In this document: positions 26,978 through 35,789 of the stretch, one piece after another
Layout: each line of letters starts with the position of its first letter
How positions within the stretch are numbered: the first letter of the stretch is position 1
Source of the DNA: Pelagimonas sp050633425
GTDB lineage: Bacteria > Pseudomonadota > Alphaproteobacteria > Rhodobacterales > Rhodobacteraceae
Reading direction: 5' to 3'
Length of the DNA: 64,000 nt
Assembly: GCF_050633425.1 (NCBI RefSeq)
Contig: NZ_JBOEGM010000016.1
Span: 1-64,000, forward strand
Notes under the pieces: generated by a model
The model's input: only the letters and a program-made list of their open reading frames with translations
Told to the model about the DNA's origin: nothing
Database searches by the model: none
Made by a program: the position numbers and the translations under genes

Positions 26978-27871
26978 TTACCGGCGATGAGATTGCACAG
27001 ATACCCGGCGAAGTTCGGATGGTGACATGCCCGATTGCGTTTGAATAAATCGGGTGAAATAGGCCGCAGACGTAAATCCCAATCCCGCAGCGATGTCCTT
27101 GATTGGCTGTTTGGTTGTGCTCAAGGCAATGCGCGCTGCAAACAGGCGACGTTCCGCCAAAAAGTCAGCCGCGGTTTTGCCGCATGATTTGCGGCACACG
27201 CGGGTCAAATGGGTCGGGGTGACATCCAACCGCTCGGCATAATCGCTCACGCCCAACGACAAATGGTAGTCGCGAACAAGGCTTTGTGCGAATTTTTGGG
27301 CCAGTCGGCAGGCGGCATTGTCTTGAAAAAGTTCGCTGGCTCCGGATTGGATTTGGCGATGCAGCCAAACCGCGATCAGACGCACATGCGCCTCCAACGC
27401 TTCGTCTTTCAAAGGACGGTTGTGCATTAACTCCCGTCCCATCGTGTCGATTTCCGAGATGATTTCCGCTTGGGCGAGACTGTCGCGCACCCGCAAATGA
27501 ACGCATTCGCGCGGCATCCGATTGGTGAGACCTGCAGGGCTCTGCATCATCAAACCTTGGACCGTTTTTGGCATGTCAAAGGCAAAAAGCGTTCCGGCTG
27601 GTAAATACATCGCTTGATTGGTCGAAAGCCCGCGCCGCACCCCGTTGACAATAACGACCCCTTGACCGCGCGTCAGGTAGATCAGAACGTTGTCAGCGCG
27701 GTCATGCAAAAGGTCATACTTCCACGGCGCGGTTTGCGTCACAAGCGACAGCGATCCGGCCTTGACTGGATCTTTTGCAATTTCTGGTCGCGGTGGCGCG
27801 CTTAAGCTTTGTTTCGGAGCTTGCACCGGGGCGGGTGGCATTGGTTTCGTCAAAAAGCCCGGTGGTTTCAT
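26978..27871 (-). CDS. AraC-family transcriptional regulator
   Basis: A 297-residue regulator. The N-terminal 40 residues are proline-rich. A cupin-like sensor region (about 50-110, LIYLTRGQGVVIVNGV...LPAG) is followed by a C-terminal double helix-turn-helix (about 190-290) with LGVSDYAERLDVTPTHLTRVCRKSCG and PIKDIAAGLGFTSAAYFTRF. The gene lies just before the peptide ABC transporter operon, with candidate half-sites in the gap, and probably controls it. Its ATG overlaps the miaA stop (ATGA) and CAGGAG lies within the miaA end, so it is translated from the miaA message at least in part. Confidence 0.87.
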   Translation of the reverse strand: MKPPGFLTKPMPPAPVQAPKQSLSAPPRPEIAKDPVKAGSLSLVTQTAPWKYDLLHDRADNVLIYLTRGQGVVIVNGVRRGLSTNQAMYLPAGTLFAFDMPKTVQGLMMQSPAGLTNRMPRECVHLRVRDSLAQAEIISEIDTMGRELMHNRPLKDEALEAHVRLIAVWLHRQIQSGASELFQDNAACRLAQKFAQSLVRDYHLSLGVSDYAERLDVTPTHLTRVCRKSCGKTAADFLAERRLFAARIALSTTKQPIKDIAAGLGFTSAAYFTRFIQTQSGMSPSELRRVSVQSHRR

Positions 27872-28770
27872 GAGCTTAACTCCTGCGGTGAAATCCGTGA
27901 CCAAGACTTCATTCGCGCATTAAACCATGTCCGTTGCCGTTTTGCGAATTGCCGGGTCAGGATTGTTGCGCGCTCACACGCAGCATCCAGCGATATGTCG
28001 CCCCGCAAATGGGCGATCAATTCAGTTGCGCCAATCGCTTTTGCAGAGGGCAGGCCGGGATGCCACGTCTCGAGGTTGGCGCGCGCTTCGTCAAGCGCGC
28101 CTTGCTCAACCATCTGTCCAAACCGCCGGGCGATACGCGGGGTTAACCATTCCTTCGGGGCGTCAAAGACGATTGGTGTGGTTTGGTGCAGCGGCAGGAT
28201 AGGTGGCGGTGTATTGTCCTGCCATTCTGCGATGCCGCGGCCGGTGTTTTGCAACACTTCCCACGCGCGGCTGACGCGAGCCGGGTTTTTTAGATCAATG
28301 CGAGAACGGGATTTTTCGTCAAGATCCGAGACAAGAGCGGATAACCCATTCTCTGCCAAACGCGCTTCACAGGAGTTGCGAACCGATGTCGGGGTGACGG
28401 GAATGTCTGCTAGCCCTTCGGTCAGAGCCGTGAAATAAAGCCCTGTTCCTCCAACGATGATAAGTCGGTCAGGCCCTGCCAATAGCGGGGTGACATCGCG
28501 GAGCCAGTGGCCAACGGAATAGTCCTGTGTGCCGGGAATATGGCCATATAGCAGATGCTGCGCGCGCGCTTCGTCTTCGGCCGGCGGACGGGCGGTTAAA
28601 ACCCGCCAGTCGTCAAAGACCTGAATAGCGTCGGCATTTACGATGACGCCACCTTGCGCTTCGGCGATGGCCAGAGCCAGCGCAGACTTCCCGCTTGCTG
28701 TCGGCCCGGCGATCAAGACCGGTTTGTCGGGGTCAAACTGCGCGATAAGATCGCTGCGCATCGCGCCCAT
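27868..28770 (-). CDS. miaA: tRNA dimethylallyltransferase
   Basis: A 300-residue enzyme that adds a dimethylallyl group to A37 of tRNAs reading UNN codons. The P-loop is GPTASGKSALAL, followed by the substrate segment NADAIQVFDDWRVLTARP and the GGTGLYFTAL motif; all are in standard positions for alphaproteobacterial MiaA. The ATG at 28770 was chosen because it gives family length and has ACGGAGC upstream. Longer in-frame starts would overlap the divergent pyrH promoter. The stop overlaps the AraC regulator start by 4 nt, an odd pairing of a housekeeping gene with a regulator. Confidence 0.92.
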   Translation of the reverse strand: MGAMRSDLIAQFDPDKPVLIAGPTASGKSALALAIAEAQGGVIVNADAIQVFDDWRVLTARPPAEDEARAQHLLYGHIPGTQDYSVGHWLRDVTPLLAGPDRLIIVGGTGLYFTALTEGLADIPVTPTSVRNSCEARLAENGLSALVSDLDEKSRSRIDLKNPARVSRAWEVLQNTGRGIAEWQDNTPPPILPLHQTTPIVFDAPKEWLTPRIARRFGQMVEQGALDEARANLETWHPGLPSAKAIGATELIAHLRGDISLDAACERATILTRQFAKRQRTWFNARMKSWSRISPQELSS

Positions 28771-28888
28771 AAAATATGCTCCGTTTGCCTCGTTGTTTGG
28801 CGTTTTTACGCCACTGACCATTGCGGCCCCGGCGGTTTTGCGCCAAATATGCGCCCGATCATATCCCCCAGTCATGACGGAGCGCAAC

Positions 28889-29623
28889 ATGACCGCGAGC
28901 GACACAGCTGAAACCACCTTTAATCGTGTAATGCTGAAGATTTCCGGCGAAGCCTTGATGGGGGACCAAGGGTTTGGTCTACACCCTCCCACCGTTGAAC
29001 GAATTGCCAGAGAAGTGAAATCGGTTCACGACCTTGGGGTTGAGATTTGCATGGTCATCGGCGGCGGCAATGTTTTTCGCGGCTTGTCAGGGAGCGCCCA
29101 AGGAATGGAGCGGACCACCGCCGATTATATGGGCATGATGGCGACCGTCATGAACGCGTTGGCGATGCAGTCGGCATTGGAGAAAATGGGGGTGTTTTGC
29201 CGGGTAATCAGCGCGATCCGCATGGATGAAGTTGCAGAGCCTTATATCCGCCGTCGTGCTGTCCGCCACCTTGAGAAGAAACGGGTTTGTATTTTTGCAG
29301 CCGGGACCGGCAACCCGTATTTCACCACTGATACTGCCGCAGCTTTGCGGGCCAATGAGATGACCTGCGAAGCGATCTTTATGGGTAAAAATGGTGTCGA
29401 CGGGATTTACGACAAGGATCCGCAAAAGCACGATGATGCCAAGCGTTATGATACCGTGACATTTGATGAAGTGCTGACCAAGAATTTGAAGGTGATGGAC
29501 GCCTCTGCCATTGCTTTGGCACGCGACAACAACCTGCCGATTATTGTTTTCCCCTTGGATGAACCCGGTGGCTTCCGCGGTATCTTGGCGGGCAAGGGGA
29601 CGTATACACGTGTGACTGGCTAG
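28889..29623 (+). CDS. pyrH: Uridylate kinase (UMP kinase)
   Basis: A 244-residue member of the amino-acid-kinase family that converts UMP to UDP. Motifs include MLKISGEALMG at the N-terminus, GGGNVFRG in the phosphate loop, MGMMATVMNALAMQ and the C-terminal VMDASAIALARDN. I chose the ATG at 28889 because GGAGCG sits 4-6 nt upstream; an ATG at 28874 is possible. In most bacteria pyrH is followed directly by frr. Here a regulator gene on the opposite strand sits between them, and its stop overlaps the pyrH stop by 4 bp. Confidence 0.95.
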   Translation: MTASDTAETTFNRVMLKISGEALMGDQGFGLHPPTVERIAREVKSVHDLGVEICMVIGGGNVFRGLSGSAQGMERTTADYMGMMATVMNALAMQSALEKMGVFCRVISAIRMDEVAEPYIRRRAVRHLEKKRVCIFAAGTGNPYFTTDTAAALRANEMTCEAIFMGKNGVDGIYDKDPQKHDDAKRYDTVTFDEVLTKNLKVMDASAIALARDNNLPIIVFPLDEPGGFRGILAGKGTYTRVTG

Positions 29624-30543
29624 ATCATTTGGCGCAGCTGTCGGGGCGGTGCGCCAAATCTAGATTTGAAACTACGCGTGAACGAGGACGGTGATGCAAA
29701 GCCGGTTGCTTGCGCCACGTCCTCTACGCTGAGCACTGTATCTCTCACAAGTTGTTCTGCACGCTCGAGCCTTAGTTTGAGGTAGACCTGTGTTGGTGTT
29801 TGCCCAAGCCCCTTGCGGCATCGCAATCGCAATTGTTTTGGGCTCAGCTCAAGATCAGATGCGATCTGGTCCATAGGGCGTGGATCGCCCAAATGGGTGA
29901 CCATGATGGATTGCATCCGCGCCAGAACAGGGTCTTCGGCACGAGGTAAATGACGCGCGTCGCCGTCACTTCGAAAATGGCCCAGTGACAATTTGTCAGA
30001 CACTTGGCGCGCAATTTCAGGGTCATGCACACGCGCAACCCAAGCCAAAAGAGCATCGCCAGCAGCGAGCCCAGTTGCCGCAGTGAGGCGGCCACGATCA
30101 AAGCAAAACAACTGATCAGATGGGGCGATGCGGGATAATATCTCAGTTTCTTCTTCGCTTGCCTCGGAGGGGAGGACAGCTTGGAAGCCGTCCAGAAGGT
30201 TAAGGGCCGCCAGTATTGTGACCCCGCCATCAAATCCTGCAAGGGTTCCACCGGCCGTTTGGGCGCGCATCAAAAAGCCACGCAACCCCATCGGGAGACG
30301 CCCAAGCGGTGAGGAGCCCGCGCATAAAATCACCAAATCCCAGCCTGGCGGATCTTCCCAATCCGTGCGGTCCGGGCTGATTTCGATTCCGTCCAATGAT
30401 GACACCGGCGTGCCGGTTACTGTCCGCAATTCTATCGAAAACAATGCTCGGCCAGCCAAGGTATTGGCGCGGCTGATCACTTCACGCAGCAAAACGTAAG
30501 TGAGGATCGGAAAGCCCGGTGCGAGGATCAAGCAGATATGCAT
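29620..30543 (-). CDS. GlxA-type AraC-family regulator (DJ-1/PfpI-like domain plus HTH)
   Basis: A 307-residue regulator. Residues 1-170 resemble the class I amidotransferase-like (DJ-1/PfpI) domain of GlxA and GbdR proteins (LILAPGF at the start, WDLVILCAGSSPLG, GGTLAGFDGGVTILA). The cysteine usually found after the nucleophile elbow is replaced by FDGG. Residues 210-305 form the AraC double helix-turn-helix (LELSPKQLRLRCRKGLGQTP and SVEDVAQATGFASPSSFTRSF). Relatives sense small amines or amino acids such as glycine betaine. It is oriented against pyrH and frr and separates them. The target genes are unknown. Confidence 0.85.
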   Translation of the reverse strand: MHICLILAPGFPILTYVLLREVISRANTLAGRALFSIELRTVTGTPVSSLDGIEISPDRTDWEDPPGWDLVILCAGSSPLGRLPMGLRGFLMRAQTAGGTLAGFDGGVTILAALNLLDGFQAVLPSEASEEETEILSRIAPSDQLFCFDRGRLTAATGLAAGDALLAWVARVHDPEIARQVSDKLSLGHFRSDGDARHLPRAEDPVLARMQSIMVTHLGDPRPMDQIASDLELSPKQLRLRCRKGLGQTPTQVYLKLRLERAEQLVRDTVLSVEDVAQATGFASPSSFTRSFKSRFGAPPRQLRQMI

Positions 30544-30745
30544 TTTGCGGTTTCAGTTTCAACTTCTGTGGGGATCAGTGATGCCGGAATTTGGTAAACG
30601 AACCCTTTCGCACAAGAGTTTTTAACCCACAAAAACCGATCCAACCCCGCACAAGTGCAAATGATATGCCTTCCCGCCTATACATTCACGGCGCGAGCGC
30701 ATAGAACCGGACCAATCGGAAACAAGAAGAAGACCGAGGGCCTCA

Positions 30746-31309
30746 ATGTCCGAAGATTTCGAACTCGACACAGATGATATTTCACGCCGCATGGACGGTG
30801 CCATGGCGAACCTGCGCACGGAGTTCGCATCATTGCGGACCGGGCGGGCGTCGGCCTCAATGCTTGAGCCAGTGATGGTGGATGCCTATGGCTCCATGAC
30901 ACCGATCAATCAGGTGGGGACCGTAAACGTGCCAGAGCCACGCATGGTGACCATCAACGTTTGGGACAAGGGGCTGGTTGGCAAAGTCGAAAAAGCCATC
31001 CGCGAATCTGGTCTTGGGATCAACCCGCAGCTTAATGGAACAATCATTATGCTGCCGATTCCTGAACTCAACGAAGAGCGCCGCCGCGAGCTGACCAAAG
31101 TTGCAGGCGGCTACGCAGAGCATGCGCGGGTTGCAGTGCGCAATGTGCGGCGCGACGGAATGGATCAGATCAAGAAAGCCAAAAACAATGGGATGTCGGA
31201 AGACGACCAGAAGCTTTGGGAATCTGAAGTGCAGGAAATGACCGATGAATACATCAAGAAGGTCGACGAAGCGCTTGAGAACAAACAAGAAGAGATCATG
31301 CAGATCTAA
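30746..31309 (+). CDS. frr: Ribosome recycling factor
   Basis: A 187-residue protein of standard length that, with EF-G, splits post-termination ribosomes. It contains RTGRASASMLEPVMVDAYGSM, the hinge-region PLNQ-type segment (TPINQVGTVNVPEPR) and the C-terminal long helix (EEIMQI). The start is preceded by AAGAAGAAGACCGAGGG. It has its own upstream gap of 200 bp, needed because the regulator gene interrupts the usual pyrH-frr pair, and its own terminator downstream. Confidence 0.96.
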   Translation: MSEDFELDTDDISRRMDGAMANLRTEFASLRTGRASASMLEPVMVDAYGSMTPINQVGTVNVPEPRMVTINVWDKGLVGKVEKAIRESGLGINPQLNGTIIMLPIPELNEERRRELTKVAGGYAEHARVAVRNVRRDGMDQIKKAKNNGMSEDDQKLWESEVQEMTDEYIKKVDEALENKQEEIMQI

Positions 31310-31312
31310 TTG

Positions 31313-31339
31313 AAGGGCGGCCTCAGTGGCCGCCTTTTG
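31313..31339 (+). terminator. Terminator after frr
   Basis: GGGCGGCC and GGCCGCC pair around TCAGT and are followed by TTTT. It lies 4 nt after the frr stop and separates frr from uppS. Confidence 0.75.
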
Positions 31340-31429
31340 GCGTCGGGCAGCGCTAGGCTGCCTTTTCGCGTTTTTTGGTCGGATTAGCCTTTGGTTGAAA
31401 CGAATTTGGAACTGACAAAGGACGATTTG

Positions 31430-32155
31430 ATGGCTGAACCGCTCCGTGACGGCACTGGCCCGCGCCATGTGGCCATTATCATGGACGGCAATGGCCGTTG
31501 GGCGACGAACCGAGGACGTCCGCGACTGTTTGGCCACCACGCCGGGGCCAAGCGCGTGCGCGAGGTTGTTGAGGCATGTCCAGATGTCGGCGTGAAGTAT
31601 CTGACGATATTTGCGTTTTCGACTGAAAACTGGAAACGGACACAGGTTGAAGTCGCAGGATTGATGAGCCTGTTTCGACGCTACATCGCCAAAGAAACCC
31701 GTGCGCTGCGCGATCGGAATGTCCGCGTTCGCTTTATCGGAGATCGTGTGCGTTTGGACGCCAAGTTGATCCAGTTGATGGATGACCTGGAGCGTATTAC
31801 TGAGGATTGCACCGGAACTAATCTCACCATCGCGCTTAATTACGGTGGTCGAGATGAGGTGACACGCGCAACGCGCAGGCTAGCTCAGGACGTACATGAG
31901 GGGAAAATTGATCCAAAGGATGTGGATGAAGAAACCCTTCCTAAGTATCTGGACACGCATGTTTTGCCGGATCCTGATTTGGTTGTGCGTACCAGCGGAG
32001 AGGCGCGAATTTCTAACTTCCTTCTTTGGCAATCAGCCTATGCGGAATATGAATTCATCGACACCTTGTGGCCCGATTTCACTGCCGAGGAATTTGCCCG
32101 GCTTGTAGGGGGCTATGGCCGCAGAGATCGCCGTTTTGGAGGCGTTAAAGCATGA
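31430..32155 (+). CDS. uppS: Undecaprenyl diphosphate synthase
   Basis: A 241-residue cis-prenyltransferase that extends farnesyl diphosphate with isopentenyl units to make the C55 carrier for peptidoglycan and O-antigen. The signature HVAIIMDGNGRWA (catalytic Asp19) opens the protein, followed by FAFSTENWKR and the C-terminal RTSGEARISNFLLWQ and YAEYEF motifs. The ATG at 31430 has AAAGGACG upstream and is preferred over a TTG at 31391. It is the first gene of an envelope operon; its stop overlaps cdsA (ATGA). Confidence 0.95.
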   Translation: MAEPLRDGTGPRHVAIIMDGNGRWATNRGRPRLFGHHAGAKRVREVVEACPDVGVKYLTIFAFSTENWKRTQVEVAGLMSLFRRYIAKETRALRDRNVRVRFIGDRVRLDAKLIQLMDDLERITEDCTGTNLTIALNYGGRDEVTRATRRLAQDVHEGKIDPKDVDEETLPKYLDTHVLPDPDLVVRTSGEARISNFLLWQSAYAEYEFIDTLWPDFTAEEFARLVGGYGRRDRRFGGVKA

Positions 32156-32922
32156 CCGATAAATGGCGCGACCTTGGGCCTAGGTTGATTTCTGCAGTGG
32201 TGTTATTGGCAGTGGCCATCGGCGCGGCCTGGGCGGGTCCGTTTTACTTTGCTATCCTCGTTTGCATCGCCACCGGTTTGATGGTCTGGGAGTTGGCGCG
32301 GATGCACGAGCCTCGCTTCCAGATGCTCCCGGAAATCATGGCGGCCGCGACCACCGCGGTAGTCTTTACGACCTACCCATTGTTTTTGGGGATCTTGGTG
32401 CAATTCGCGTTTTTGGCGACGTTGGTCTTTGTGGCTTTGCTCACGATTGCAGTAAAGCGCGATATGCGTTTGTTCGCTCCCTATGTTTTTGCGATTTTGA
32501 TAACTGGTAATCTCTTGGCGGGAATGTTTATGGCATCGCCGCGACATGTGTTCTTCCTCCTGATCATCGTGATTGTTACTGACGTCGCAGGCTACTTCGC
32601 AGGTAAGTCTATAGGGGGGCGAAAATTCTGGCCGCGTGTCAGCCCCAAGAAAACCTGGTCGGGTGTGATCGCTGGTTGGATTGCATCGGGGTGCGTTGGA
32701 ATTATCGCAGTTGCGATGGGGCATTACGGTATCTTGTTCATCGGGGTTGCCATGCTGATGAGCTTTGCGAGCCAGCTTGGAGATATCGCTGAAAGCGCGC
32801 TCAAACGTCGGGCAGGGGTTAAGGACAGTTCCAACTTGATTCCGGGTCATGGCGGTTTTCTGGATCGTTTTGATGGGGTTGTCGGGGCGTCGATGGTTTT
32901 GTTCCTGTACATGGTTCTGTGA
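32152..32922 (+). CDS. cdsA: Phosphatidate cytidylyltransferase
   Basis: A 256-residue integral membrane enzyme with about seven helices that makes CDP-diacylglycerol from phosphatidic acid and CTP, the branch point of phospholipid synthesis. The C-terminal family signature is present: SQLGDIAESALKRRAGVKDSS, then LIPGHGGFLDRFDG. Start overlaps the uppS stop and its own stop overlaps the dxr GTG, so it is coupled on both sides. Confidence 0.94.
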   Translation: MTDKWRDLGPRLISAVVLLAVAIGAAWAGPFYFAILVCIATGLMVWELARMHEPRFQMLPEIMAAATTAVVFTTYPLFLGILVQFAFLATLVFVALLTIAVKRDMRLFAPYVFAILITGNLLAGMFMASPRHVFFLLIIVIVTDVAGYFAGKSIGGRKFWPRVSPKKTWSGVIAGWIASGCVGIIAVAMGHYGILFIGVAMLMSFASQLGDIAESALKRRAGVKDSSNLIPGHGGFLDRFDGVVGASMVLFLYMVL

Positions 32923-34094
32923 ACAGGATGGCGCGGCGGATTTCCATTTTTGGCGCGACCGGCTCTATTGGTCAGAGCACAATTGACCTGATCGCCCGAG
33001 ACTTGAACGCTTATGATGTCGTTGCGGTGACGGGGGGGCAAAACGTTTCCCGGCTTGCTGCGGATGCCATCAAAGTCAACGCGCAAGTTGCTGTGACCGC
33101 TGATGAATCGCGCTTTTCAGACCTCAAGGATGCATTGTCGGGAACCGATATCGAAGTAGCTGCGGGGCGCGAGGCATTGATTGAGGCTGCGTGCCGACCT
33201 GCGGATTGGGTCATGTCTGCGATCGTTGGGGCGGCCGGTCTAGAACCTGGCCTGAAAGCCTTGGAAACCGGGGCGGTGTTGGCTTTGGCGAACAAGGAAA
33301 GCCTTGTGTGCGCCGGGCCTTTGATAATGCGCACGGCACAGGCCCACGGAACCGAAATCCTGCCGGTTGATAGTGAACATTCTGCGGTGTTTCAGGCGAT
33401 GATTGGCGAAGATCTGTCGGCTGTGGAGCGGGTCATAATCACTGCCAGCGGTGGCGCTTTTCGGGATTGGCCAATCGAAGATCTGGCGAAAGCAACACCA
33501 GCTCAGGCCGCGACCCATCCCAATTGGGACATGGGGCAGCGTATCACAATCGACAGCGCATCGATGTTCAACAAAGCCTTGGAATTGATTGAAACAAAAG
33601 AGTACTTTGGCATTTCGCCCGACAAGATTGAGACCGTGGTTCACCCGGAATCAATGATCCACGCGCTTGTCGGTTTTAATGATGGCGCGCTGATGGCACA
33701 TGTCGGTGCACCAGATATGCGCCACGCTATTGGGTTTGCCTTGCATTACCCGACCCGCAAACCTCTTCCGGTCGAGCGGCTCGATCTGGTGAAGCTGGGG
33801 CAGATGACATTTCGCAATCCGTGTGAAACCCGCTGGCCAGCGCTTCGGCTGGCCCGTGAGGTCATGATGGCAGGCGGATTGATGGGGGCGGTGTTTAACG
33901 CCGCCAAGGAACGCGCGCTGGATGCGTTTATCCAAGAACGTATCACTTTCCCGCGCATGGCAGGTGTTGTTGAGGATGTACTTAGTGACCTTTCAACCTA
34001 TGAAGGTCATAATCCTGCCGAGATTACCCTTGATAAGGTCGCCGAGGCAGACCATCTCGCTCGGATACGGGCGGATGAAATCATGGCGCGATAA
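32919..34094 (+). CDS. dxr: 1-deoxy-D-xylulose 5-phosphate reductoisomerase
   Basis: A 391-residue NADPH- and metal-dependent enzyme that makes MEP, the first committed step of bacterial isoprenoid synthesis and so a supplier for UppS. The nucleotide loop GATGSIGQS, the metal and substrate site PVDSEHSAVFQ, ITASGGAFRDW and MGQRITIDSASMFNKALE are all present. The start is GTG at 32919, forming GTGA with the cdsA stop; an ATG at 32928 is an alternative but has no properly spaced ribosome-binding site. Confidence 0.94.
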   Translation: MNRMARRISIFGATGSIGQSTIDLIARDLNAYDVVAVTGGQNVSRLAADAIKVNAQVAVTADESRFSDLKDALSGTDIEVAAGREALIEAACRPADWVMSAIVGAAGLEPGLKALETGAVLALANKESLVCAGPLIMRTAQAHGTEILPVDSEHSAVFQAMIGEDLSAVERVIITASGGAFRDWPIEDLAKATPAQAATHPNWDMGQRITIDSASMFNKALELIETKEYFGISPDKIETVVHPESMIHALVGFNDGALMAHVGAPDMRHAIGFALHYPTRKPLPVERLDLVKLGQMTFRNPCETRWPALRLAREVMMAGGLMGAVFNAAKERALDAFIQERITFPRMAGVVEDVLSDLSTYEGHNPAEITLDKVAEADHLARIRADEIMAR

Positions 34095-34122
34095 CAATAA
34101 AACAACCTAAGAGGCAGATGCT

Positions 34123-35463
34123 TTGGACCTGACGACTTTGATCCCGCAGTTTGGCGGCTTGCTTTGGACTTTGTTGTTCTTTGTTGTGGCGTTGTCGATC
34201 ATCGTGGCGATCCACGAATACGGCCACTACATCATCGGCAAAAAGACCGGTATCTACCCTGAAGTGTTCAGCCTCGGATTTGGGCCGGTTCTTTGGTCTC
34301 GGTATGATGATTATGGCACCAAGTGGCAGATCGCGGCGATCCCGTTTGGAGGATTCGTAAAATTCCGCGGTGACGCAAATGCGTCAGGCGGAATTGACGG
34401 GGAAACCTTGCACGGGATGGATGAAACCGCGATGCGATCGACCATGCATGGCGCACCGCTTTGGGCACGGACGGCGACCGTCGCCGCCGGACCGATCTTC
34501 AACTTCATATTGTCGATTGTCTTGTTCACTGCTGTCATCATGGCACGCGGTGTCGTGACCGAACCGCTAACTGTTGGCGAATTGCGGGTTCTGCCGGTCG
34601 AGCAGGAATTGCAAATTGGTGATGTGATTCTTGAAATCGAAGGCGACGCACCGCCGGCATTTGACGACGCCGCTTCGTATGAAGCTTTCATGAAAGCCCT
34701 GCCGCACAAGCCAATGCTTGACTATACAGTCTTGCGCGATGGGTTTGAAACGGTGGTGTCTGGCCCGTATGTGTACCCCCCGATTGTGACCCAGGTGGCG
34801 CCGCGCTCTGCGGCCGGGGATTCGGGTTTGCGTCAGGGCGATGTAATTGTCGCGATTGACGGTGAGCCTGTCTTTGCCTTTGACCAACTCAAAGAAAAGG
34901 TCGAAGGATCAGAAGGCGCGTCATTGGCATTGACCATTTGGCGCGATGGGGAAGAGGTCCAGACGGATTTAACCCCTCGTCGCGTGGATGAACCCCAAGC
35001 CGACAACACGTTCAAAACGTTTTACCGCATTGGTGTTATTGGCGGAATTTTGTTTGAACCGGCCACCACCACACCCGGCTTTGGAGAGTCGTTTATGGCG
35101 GGGATTGATCAGGTCGGACGCATCATTTCGGGCTCATTGTCGGGAATGTGGCACATGATCACCGGGGCGATCAGCACCTGTAACCTGTCTGGTCCCATCG
35201 GGATCGCAGAGGCATCGGGCGACATGGCGAGCCAAGGCACCTCGAACTTCATCTGGTTCGTGGCGGTCTTGTCGACGGCGGTCGGTTTGATCAACCTTTT
35301 TCCAATTCCGGTTTTGGACGGTGGGCATCTGGTGTTTTACGCCTATGAAGCCGTGACCGGGCGTCAGCCCAGCGAAAAAGCGCTCGATATTCTGATGCGT
35401 GTTGGTCTGACTGTCGTTTTGGCGGTGATGATCCTCGGCGTTTCAAGCGATTTGTTCTGCTAA
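34123..35463 (+). CDS. rseP: Site-2 intramembrane zinc metalloprotease RseP
   Basis: A 446-residue inner-membrane protease that cleaves membrane-bound anti-sigma factors and signal-peptide remnants. HEYGH (residues 31-35) in the first membrane helix gives the zinc ligands, and NLFPIPVLDGGHLVFY near the C-terminus gives the third ligand aspartate. A PDZ domain lies in the middle (about 220-300, PRSAAGDSGLRQGDVIVAIDG). The start is TTG at 34123 with AGAGG 8 nt upstream; no ATG in frame would keep the first helix. Standard position before bamA. Confidence 0.93.
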   Translation: MDLTTLIPQFGGLLWTLLFFVVALSIIVAIHEYGHYIIGKKTGIYPEVFSLGFGPVLWSRYDDYGTKWQIAAIPFGGFVKFRGDANASGGIDGETLHGMDETAMRSTMHGAPLWARTATVAAGPIFNFILSIVLFTAVIMARGVVTEPLTVGELRVLPVEQELQIGDVILEIEGDAPPAFDDAASYEAFMKALPHKPMLDYTVLRDGFETVVSGPYVYPPIVTQVAPRSAAGDSGLRQGDVIVAIDGEPVFAFDQLKEKVEGSEGASLALTIWRDGEEVQTDLTPRRVDEPQADNTFKTFYRIGVIGGILFEPATTTPGFGESFMAGIDQVGRIISGSLSGMWHMITGAISTCNLSGPIGIAEASGDMASQGTSNFIWFVAVLSTAVGLINLFPIPVLDGGHLVFYAYEAVTGRQPSEKALDILMRVGLTVVLAVMILGVSSDLFC

Positions 35464-35545
35464 AGGACACAATAGGTCAGGCGGGTGCCGTAATCCTGCC
35501 TGATTCACCATGTATTCAGAGTCCAGTAACGAAAGGACCGAATCC

Positions 35546-35677
35546 ATGAGCACCCTTCAAGCAGGTTATCGCAGCATGAGCTTGCTGGTTTCCATCAATT
35601 GGGACCGGTTGCTTTATGTCTGCACCATCGTATTCGCACTGTTCTTTGGCGCATATCTTGGGACTTTGGCCCAATAA
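35546..35677 (+). CDS. Small single-pass membrane protein between rseP and bamA (43 residues)
   Basis: The frame begins MSTLQAGYRSMSLLVSINWD and continues with a hydrophobic helix (LLYVCTIVFALFFGAYLGTLA), ending after 43 residues. GAAAGGA lies 10 nt before the ATG. It sits in the 310-bp space between rseP and bamA, where either partner would normally be close, so it is likely part of the operon. I know no function. Its place suggests a link to envelope assembly or stress signalling, which is inference only. Confidence 0.6.
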   Translation: MSTLQAGYRSMSLLVSINWDRLLYVCTIVFALFFGAYLGTLAQ

Positions 35678-35789
35678 TCCCCAATCCATGGGGATCAAAG
35701 ATCAAATTCACCGGCAAATGACCGCCATGGCCTTTTGACAAGGGGCCGCATTCCCGATACTCACTCTTTGAGGGATGTCGGAGTGGATT

